This document shows positions 26,672 to 32,042 of a DNA stretch of 32,042 nt, one piece after another. The stretch is from Cytobacillus massiliigabonensis. GTDB lineage: Bacteria > Bacillota > Bacilli > Bacillales > Cytobacillaceae. Under the pieces are notes generated by a model. The model was not told where the DNA came from and made no database searches. It was given only the letters and a program-made list of their open reading frames with translations. Position numbers and translations under genes: made by a program. Where the stretch lies: contig NZ_LT904903.1 in the NCBI RefSeq assembly GCF_900199725.1, positions 84,103-116,144 on the forward strand, given 5' to 3'. The number at the start of each line of letters is the position of its first letter. Within the stretch, counting starts at the first letter, position 1.

Positions 26672-26923
26672 GATTGGGTAATACTATGAACAAATACTAA
26701 TGATTATTAACCCTTCTGAAAGATTAGTAATTATTAATTTTTTCAAGGCTCTAAGAGGCATTTAAAAATTTTTTGTTTATAAAAGAAGGAATTTACCGAT
26801 ACAAAATGAAATAAACAATGTCAGGATAAATCATTCCCCTTAGATTCTTCTGACAATGTCCTCTAATTCTTTTGCCGCTTTCTTGTGATTACTTCTATTT
26901 TGATTTGTAATAATAATACACAA

Positions 26924-26962
26924 AAAAGATCAAATGGTTTTATTAACTATTTGGTCTTTTCT
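26924..26962 (+). terminator. Hairpin terminator downstream of membrane genes
   Basis: AAAAGATCAAAT pairs with ATTTGGTCTTTT (about 26924-26935 with 26949-26960) with one G-U, followed by T-rich sequence. It is the only feature I can support in 26672-27300. A 71-codon frame at 27076 there has no ribosome site and is not called. Confidence 0.6.
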
Positions 26963-27342
26963 TAATTTTATAGAAGAAATTGAAGACTTCTCATAATGGG
27001 GTATTAGTAAAAATTTATTAATGAAAATAATAAATTCATTGCCCGAAAAAAATCCATACTATAGAAGAAAAATTAATGCTTAACAATGAAAAAAACGAAA
27101 GAAAACGAATAGATAAGAAATCCAATAACATTTATTTATTTTATTCATTTTTGGCTTTATTCAGCACTTTTTTGCTGATTTTAAGGAATTGCAATTTTAC
27201 ATGGCTGCTATATTTTCGGATCGCCAATTTTACCATGTTTGTGACAAATTTTAAGAATAACACCTTCAAAATAGAGGTTTTCTTGTATTGAAATATAAAG
27301 AACAAATATAAAATAACATTTATGATAGAGGGGATATTCGTA

Positions 27343-27570
27343 ATGACAAATGAATTAGAAGTTCTGGTAGATAGTATTAATCGCATTGCAAATGGCTGTA
27401 TCATTGCAGCAGCAATCTTTTTTGGAATAACTTTACTAAAGTTTTTTATTTTTAATAGGGTTAAAGATAATTTGCCGGAACAAAAGGCAATTAGAATTGA
27501 GAAAATCCTTGAATGGACAAGTTTAATGACATTCAATATTGGTATAATATGGGCAATACTGTTCTTTTAG
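27343..27570 (+). CDS. Small two-helix membrane protein, unknown
   Basis: This 75-residue protein has two hydrophobic segments, near 18-33 (CIIAAAIFFGITLLKF) and 57-74. I use ATG 27343, with AGAGGGG about 9 bases upstream; an in-frame ATG at 27322 would add seven residues. No family is recognised. It has its own terminator. The size and layout resemble holin-like or small toxin proteins, but so do many unrelated small membrane proteins; I assign no function. Confidence 0.6.
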   Translation: MTNELEVLVDSINRIANGCIIAAAIFFGITLLKFFIFNRVKDNLPEQKAIRIEKILEWTSLMTFNIGIIWAILFF

Positions 27571-27590
27571 TAGTATTAATTGATTAATTG

Positions 27591-27622
27591 AAAAATGGGA
27601 AATTATTTTTCCCATTTTTTTA
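27591..27622 (+). terminator. Terminator after the two-helix gene
   Basis: AAAAATGGGA (27591-27600) pairs with TCCCATTTTT (27610-27619), and the run of T continues. It is strong and could work in both directions. The remainder of 27623-27804 holds no gene; an extended -10-like TGTTAAAAT at 27747-27755 may serve the next gene. Confidence 0.75.
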
Positions 27623-27804
27623 TATTATTTTGACATTAAATGATGAGATGGCAGTGGTTTCATAAAATGAAATAGTCCCTTTTGAAATTATAGTTATTTA
27701 AATGAGAGATTTGCTTATTAATTGGATTTCGGAATCGAATATAAACTGTTAAAATAAGGATATGAAAAAATAATTTATTCTAAAATGATAGAGGAAGTGT
27801 AATT

Positions 27805-28581
27805 TTGGATATTCACGGATATGACTTTGATTTTATTTGTGAGATAAAGCCTGAATGTGATCTAATTGGTAGAGTTAAAGAATTCACACCTCAGAATGAA
27901 TATATTAATTTACAGAACCTCCTTCTAAATAAATATGGTGAAGGTCCATTTTGCAGTTTTACAATTCCAAGTGAATTTAGAAATAAAGGTGTCTACGCAA
28001 TAAAGGTTAGTAATGAAGTAGTTTATATTGGTGAATGTGAAAACTTCTCACAAAGATTCAATGCAGGTTATGGACAAATATCACCAAGAAATTGCTTTGT
28101 CGGAGGACAATCTACCAACTGTAGGATTAATAACAATATTTTAATGGCTAGTAAGAGTAATCAAGAAATAATGCTTTATTTTCATGAAACTGACAATAGG
28201 TTTGAAGTTGAAATGAAATTAATAAATGATGTTATCCCCAAATGGAACATTTCTAGAGGGAAAATGAAAAAGCAACGAAAGCATAATCAAAAATTTATAA
28301 ATGAAACTAGATCAAATATTTCAAATACTAATTCAACTTGTAGAGATGAATTACTTACTGCTGTAGAATTCATCGTTAAAATTAAAGGCAAGAATGAATT
28401 TAGTGTAAAAGAAGTTGTTGATTATATGATGGAATTGGAAACGAATTATAAGGAGTCCACTATTAGAACTCATATTACATCGAAGTGTTGTGTAAATGCT
28501 CCTAGTAATCACACCACTGTATACAATGATTTTAGAAGAATTAGTAAAGGTATATATGAATTGTATAATCTCTCTAAATAA
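27805..28581 (+). CDS. GIY-YIG nuclease-domain protein with C-terminal winged-helix-like region
   Basis: This 258-residue protein has a GIY-YIG domain at about 58-150: GVYAI at 62-66, VYIGE at 73-77, an arginine near 84 (SQRF), an acidic residue in FEVEMKL near 134-136 and N148 at the end (WNIS). A basic linker follows. The C-terminal 80 residues read like a winged helix (FSVKEVVDYMMELETNYKESTIRTHI...YNDFRRISKGIYEL). GIY-YIG nucleases occur in homing enzymes, restriction enzymes and repair; a domain plus winged helix suggests a DNA-targeting restriction or defence role, which is inference. The start is TTG with GAGGAAG about 8 bases upstream. It is monocistronic, with its own strong terminator. 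Confidence 0.78.
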   Translation: MDIHGYDFDFICEIKPECDLIGRVKEFTPQNEYINLQNLLLNKYGEGPFCSFTIPSEFRNKGVYAIKVSNEVVYIGECENFSQRFNAGYGQISPRNCFVGGQSTNCRINNNILMASKSNQEIMLYFHETDNRFEVEMKLINDVIPKWNISRGKMKKQRKHNQKFINETRSNISNTNSTCRDELLTAVEFIVKIKGKNEFSVKEVVDYMMELETNYKESTIRTHITSKCCVNAPSNHTTVYNDFRRISKGIYELYNLSK

Positions 28582-28584
28582 AAG

Positions 28585-28626
28585 AACCTTCCCGTAAATA
28601 AGTAAATGCCGGGAAGGTTTTTCTTT
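28585..28626 (+). terminator. Strong terminator after the GIY-YIG gene
   Basis: AACCTTCCCG (28585-28594) pairs perfectly with CGGGAAGGTT (28610-28619), followed by T-rich sequence. Confidence 0.9.
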
Positions 28627-28664
28627 TTATGTTCCAAGAAGGCAGCCAAAGTAAAATTTTCAAT

Positions 28665-28775
28665 ATTGCATAGATTTATTGCATAGAATAGGTATTCCAT
28701 GCTATCATGCGACCAAATAACAGTGAAAATGAAATGAAAAAGGGCCATTAACAGTAAAAAAATATTGCATAGAAT
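28665..28775. promoter_or_regulatory. Repeated ATTGCATAGA boxes before the recombinase
   Basis: ATTGCATAGAT (28665), ATTGCATAGAAT (28678) and ATTGCATAGAAT (28764) lie upstream of the tyrosine recombinase. The middle box forms an imperfect inverted repeat, TGCATAGAATA-gg-TATTCCATGCT (28680-28702). That suits a recombinase core site or an operator. TTGCAT (28679) and TATCAT (28703) with an 18-base spacer could be a promoter inside it. A further ATTGCATAGAT is at 732. Confidence 0.5.
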
Positions 28776-28806
28776 TATTTAAGTCAAAATTAGTGGAGGA
28801 TAGTAT

Positions 28807-29628
28807 ATGATTAACCAATTTACAGAAGAAGCACTAAGGGGAAAATCAGAGCAGACAATAAAAACTTATGTTCATGCAATAAAGCAATTTAGTGAATGGT
28901 TGGAAGGTGCTGGAACTGACTTAAATTGCTATGCTAGGAGTGATGTCCAACAATATATTGATTTTTTAGTAAGTAGGCGTAAAAGCGCTGCAACTATAAA
29001 TAAAATCTGGAATGCAATTAAGAAATTTAGTAAGTGGTCGAATAAAGAAAATACTATTGAAGATATTGCCGTAGTTAAACCGGTTGATTATAAGAACGAG
29101 GCGCCAAAAGCACTCAATCGTCTTGAAGTTAACCGACTAATAAGAGAAATTGATAGGAATGATAACAAACGTGATATGGCAATAGTACAATTACTGATAA
29201 ATTGTGGAATACGCCTCTCAGAATTAGTATTTTTGGATAGGTCCGATATTGTTTTGAGTGATCGAAAAGGCGAGGTTAAAGTCAGAAAAGGCAAAGGAAA
29301 CAAAGAGCGATCAATTCCCATAAATAAGGAAGCACGAAGAGCATTAGTAAAATATCTCGAAGAAAGATCTGATACTGAAGAACCTCTATTTCTATCAAAC
29401 AGGGGCAATAGAATTAGTACAAGAGCCGTTCAGTATATATTAGAAAAGCAAGGGTTTAATGTGCATGCACTGAGACATACTTTTATCACATCTCTTGTTC
29501 GAAATGGTCAAGATATAAGCGTAATCCAATCGCTTAGTGGCCATACAAGTGCTGAAATGGTACTTCGGTATTCTGCTCCTACTGAAGAAGATAAACAAAA
29601 TGCAGTTGAGGATTTGTGGTTGGGTTAA
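28807..29628 (+). CDS. XerC/D-like tyrosine recombinase
   Basis: This 273-residue site-specific recombinase has an N-terminal SAM-like core-binding domain at about 1-90 and a catalytic domain after it. Catalytic residues are readable: R136 (NCGIRLSEL), a lysine near 161-163 (VRKGKGNK), H220 and R223 (HALRHTF), H246 (LSGHTS) and the nucleophile Y255 (LRYS). The size matches Xer and plasmid resolvases rather than large integrases with an N-terminal arm domain. Likely jobs are resolving plasmid multimers or cointegrates. ATG follows GGAGGA by about 7 bases. The ATTGCATAGA boxes just upstream are candidate binding sites. Confidence 0.9.
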   Translation: MINQFTEEALRGKSEQTIKTYVHAIKQFSEWLEGAGTDLNCYARSDVQQYIDFLVSRRKSAATINKIWNAIKKFSKWSNKENTIEDIAVVKPVDYKNEAPKALNRLEVNRLIREIDRNDNKRDMAIVQLLINCGIRLSELVFLDRSDIVLSDRKGEVKVRKGKGNKERSIPINKEARRALVKYLEERSDTEEPLFLSNRGNRISTRAVQYILEKQGFNVHALRHTFITSLVRNGQDISVIQSLSGHTSAEMVLRYSAPTEEDKQNAVEDLWLG

Positions 29629-29700
29629 CTCTTACAGAATTTATTTAATGTCGATTAGATATTATAGTAGAAGAAAAAATTTAATATTAGGGGTCATTCT

Positions 29701-30780
29701 ATGCTTAAGTATTTAAATAATGCTGTTTTTAGATTGTATCAAACTGAAAAGAGCAAATATAAATCATCACTGTTTGATTTAATTGATGGCGATCGTGAAA
29801 CCAAGCAAACTAAGGGTCTAGCATATTTATTTAATCTGTCCTCGGAGTTTTTAATAGAATTTTTATCTATAGATATAATACAAGAAGTAATCAAGAAAAA
29901 ACTTAGTAAGAATGAGTTTTTACAATTCTTAACTTGTGATTTTTTGAAAGTGGATGCTGAAATGATAAGTGAGGGAGAGGAGAAGATTAGAAGAGATATT
30001 ACCCTAACCTTTTTTCACAAAAGCAAAAAAGTGCTTGTATTAATTATTGAAGCAAAAAATATCAGACTAGATATAAAAAATAATTTAGAAGAACAACTAG
30101 AGAGATATGTAGATCCTAAATACTTCCCACATGATGAACATGTGCCTAAAATTGCTGTTGCACTAACGAAGTATAAGCAATCATTCAAGACAGAATCATT
30201 CCTTTCACTGACTTGGGTTGAAATGATACAAGTCCTTCATCAAACGCTTCAATTAAATTTAGATTCTACAAAATCGATAGTTTTAACGGATTACTATAAA
30301 TTCATTACAGGAGTAGATAAAGGTATGAACTATTATGAAAAAGAAATACTATCTGTTCCAGCAGGAAAAACGTTTGAAGAAATCAGCAAATATCATATAC
30401 ATGCTTGTCCAGATATCCCTTCATATAACTACCGTGATCCTATTTTCATTACATTTCGTCAAAAGAGTGGAGGTGTAATGAATAAATTATATAAAATTGA
30501 AGACATTCTAATCCTTGTTCCAGAAAATTTATCTGTTCTGAAGGATATATCTGAAAGTGACTTCTCATATAAAGATAGACTGTTAGCATATATAGAGGAA
30601 AGAAAAAATGGGCATGGTTTCAAGAGGAATGACACGTATAGATTCTATATTCTCTCTGAAAGTGATCACATATCCTTGTCTCATAATCCACGTCCTGAAA
30701 AAAATAATGCTGGTGGCTGGTACTATACTTTATCTGAAATGTTAAGTGGTAGACAAGTTGTATTCACTGATTCTAAATAG
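29701..30780 (+). CDS. PD-(D/E)XK nuclease-like protein, putative defence
   Basis: This 359-residue protein has a PD-(D/E)XK core: E94 or nearby, D99 in RRDITLTFF, E117-x-K119 in VLIIEAKN, and a trailing Q132 (EEQLERY), in the order typical of restriction-type folds. The rest (about 150-359) is unassigned and includes HACPDIPSYNYRDP and a C-terminal GGWYYTLSEM. Solitary proteins of this kind commonly occur in defence islands. The target is unknown. It is the last gene before the transposon end, a position where cargo turnover is frequent. The start ATG 29701 has AGGGG about 7 bases upstream. The 230 bases after it contain no gene. Confidence 0.72.
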   Translation: MLKYLNNAVFRLYQTEKSKYKSSLFDLIDGDRETKQTKGLAYLFNLSSEFLIEFLSIDIIQEVIKKKLSKNEFLQFLTCDFLKVDAEMISEGEEKIRRDITLTFFHKSKKVLVLIIEAKNIRLDIKNNLEEQLERYVDPKYFPHDEHVPKIAVALTKYKQSFKTESFLSLTWVEMIQVLHQTLQLNLDSTKSIVLTDYYKFITGVDKGMNYYEKEILSVPAGKTFEEISKYHIHACPDIPSYNYRDPIFITFRQKSGGVMNKLYKIEDILILVPENLSVLKDISESDFSYKDRLLAYIEERKNGHGFKRNDTYRFYILSESDHISLSHNPRPEKNNAGGWYYTLSEMLSGRQVVFTDSK

Positions 30781-31011
30781 TAAAAAAGGATCTTATTAAA
30801 AATATTGGTAAAAACTCAAACCATTCTTTATGTCACAGTATTTTCACTAGTATATGGAATATATTTTATAACAAGTTATAAGGGAAGGAAAAGTTGATAA
30901 GTGTCTTAAGGAGAATATATTGAAACTTCTAAAACACTTTGAACCTCAAGTTGTGTGTGATTCCAATGCTTACTTCTGAAAATATTTCCACTTATATTAA
31001 CAGTAAAGAGA

Positions 31012-31085
31012 ACTATGTTAAAACAAAATAAAGTTTGCAGAATGAGAAAAAAGTCTGCTTGAGAAGAAAAAAGTTTGCACAAAGT
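31012..31085 (-). other. Distal transposon end with three close TnsB-type sites
   Basis: Read on the minus strand, GCAAACTTTTTTCTTCTC begins at 31078, GCAGACTTTTTTCTCATT at 31058 and GCAAACTTTATTTTGTTT at 31038. They are exactly 20 bases apart, so this is the dense end. The innermost continues into TAACATAGTT, the same as the innermost site of the other end. The middle copy has one change (GCAGAC). Confidence 0.78.
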
Positions 31086-31087
31086 CT

Positions 31088-31130
31088 CGTGGGTGTATCC
31101 ATAGTATGGATATATTCACGGGGCTTTTTT
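31088..31130 (+). terminator. Long hairpin terminator just outside the distal end
   Basis: Bases 31088-31103 and 31105-31120 form a 16-bp stem that is complete if G-U pairs are allowed, although a few central pairs must open for the loop. GGGC and six T follow. It lies within 10 bases of the outermost TnsB-type site, so it marks the boundary between transposon and outside sequence. Confidence 0.8.
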
Positions 31131-31230
31131 ATATAAAACTGTGGTGGTAATGGGGTTTTCCTTTCCCCTAACGGGGTGGGTGATTTCTGCATAAGTACAG
31201 CACAAGGGACACTCCTGAATCTCTGAATTA
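31131..31230. other. Unassigned leader of the structured region
   Basis: These 100 bases run into the structured repeat region across the circular junction. A small stem (CCCC-TAAC-GGGG around 31166-31177) is visible, plus GTGGTGGTAA resembling a block of the tandem units. There is no gene and no clear promoter. Confidence 0.4.
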
Positions 31231-32042
31231 GAAGCAAGGTTTCCAAGCAAATAATAGAAAGCCCACGTCCAGCAACTTGTAATAAGCCCAAGCAAGTTCC
31301 TCGCCCATAAAAAAATAAATAAATATATATATAAATAATTAGGCATTGGTCAGGTGGTAAGTCAGGGAATGATGGTGGTACAGGGGAAACCGTAAGGTAT
31401 AGTAGTGTGCCTCATCTTTCGAGGGAATCGACGTCCCGAAACGTGTGATTCGCTCCAGACTTTAGCACTCGCCCATAAAAAAAATAAATAAATAGGTATC
31501 GGTCACGAGGTAAGTATGGGGATGGCGGTGGTAAGGCGAAACCGTAAGATATAGTAGTGTGCTTTAGCCCAAGTCCCGAAACGTGTGATCGGCTTCAGAC
31601 TTTAGCACTCGTCCATAAAAAATAAATAAAAATTAAAATAAATAATTAGGATTGGGTAACGAGGTAAGTATGGGATTGACGGTGGTAAAGGAGAAACCGC
31701 AAGGTACTATGTATAAGAGATTAGATTATCGAATTGGAAACGTATCTTCGATACCCCTTTATTGGCAATGTCCGAATATCATATCTGAAATACTTATGCC
31801 AGCACCTATCCATTGTGTAAATCAGGTATACCCCATCCCCATATACGGAACGACTCCTCCATTCTCAGATATACTCTCCCAAAATAAATGGCTTATCTTC
31901 TCTTAACCTATAGCCCAATACATTATTCCACTAATATCGTCAATTCCAGCAAATATAAACAATTGCATAGATACTTTCTTCAGAAGGCATGAATTGGATA
32001 TAGAACAGGAGGCACCGTAAGGTGCCTTTGTTAGTTTTAGGC
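31231..32042. repeat. Right copy of the 812-bp terminal direct repeat
   Basis: Identical to 1-812, offset by 31,230. It should be counted once if the molecule is circular. All features described for 1-812 (structured units, hairpin terminator) reappear here at +31230. Confidence 0.95.

Larger units (their letters stand above)
839..31085. mobile_element. Tn7-like transposon (approximate limits)
   Basis: A tnsABCD operon starts about 360 bp inside a cluster of three GCAAAC-TTTATT repeats (850, 917 and 999). Three inverted copies of the same motif lie at the far side (31028-31078). All six point inward, as TnsB sites do in Tn7. The innermost copy at each end shares the longer tail AACATAGTT. 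Exact termini are uncertain: a TGT occurs at 839 on the left, but no matching TGT lies at the same distance on the right, and I found no convincing 5-bp target duplication. The cargo is about 23 kb: CBASS, a type I restriction system, a replication module, small membrane proteins, a tyrosine recombinase and nucleases. No TnsE, Cas12k or Cascade genes are present. Confidence 0.8.

Noticed and set aside
27076..27291. 71-codon frame with a hydrophobic stretch
   Set aside because: No ribosome site, very AT-rich low-complexity sequence, and overlap with an antisense open frame of similar quality. Not convincing as a gene.
19930..30780. Phage-inducible satellite (PICI-like) origin for the cargo
   Set aside because: The SF3 helicase, iteron origin and recombinase resemble satellites, but no small terminase, capsid-remodelling or packaging genes are visible, and the recombinase is Xer-sized rather than a typical integrase.

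Overview
The window is a 31,230-base unit whose first 812 bases recur exactly as its last 812 bases (1-812 = 31231-32042). This is what a circular molecule looks like when written with an overlapping end, so I read it as a roughly 31.2-kb circular replicon. The AT-rich composition, strong AGGAGG ribosome binding sites, frequent TTG starts and protein types suggest a low-GC Bacillota host, probably Bacillaceae. The species cannot be fixed from the sequence.

Layout. (1) 1-812 and 31131-31230: a non-coding segment with two and a half tandem structured units, closed by a hairpin terminator. (2) 839-1026: three TnsB-type binding repeats, one end of a Tn7-like element. (3) 1202-7735: a tnsA-tnsB-tnsC-tnsD operon. 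TnsB keeps its DDE triad, but TnsA has both catalytic acids replaced by their amides (E to Q, D to N). (4) 7972-8724, minus strand: a protein with two excisionase-type HTH domains. (5) 8958-13541: a complete type II CBASS operon (patatin effector, DncV-like cyclase, E2-E1 fusion Cap2, JAMM protease Cap3). (6) 13691-19573: an intact type I restriction-modification operon hsdM-hsdS-hsdR. (7) 19930-22399: two small unknown genes and an SF3 helicase-type replication protein, followed at 22450-22895 by an iteron-rich probable replication origin. (8) 22999-27570: small genes, mostly with their own terminators, including a paralogous pair, a RuvC-like resolvase and three or four small membrane proteins. 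(9) 27805-30780: a GIY-YIG domain protein with a C-terminal winged-helix-like region, a XerC/D-like tyrosine recombinase and a PD-(D/E)XK nuclease-like protein. (10) 31028-31078: three closely spaced inverted TnsB-type repeats, the other element end.

How it fits together. The Tn7-like ends enclose nearly the whole circle, including the replication gene and its probable origin, and leave only about 1 kb outside. The element therefore looks like a defence-carrying Tn7-like transposon that is also a plasmid, or one caught in an unusual state. If TnsA really is dead, transposition should shift from cut-and-paste toward replicative cointegrates. A tyrosine recombinase and a RuvC-like resolvase are present that could help resolve such products. 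This model is inference; the residue changes, repeats and gene order are read directly from the sequence.
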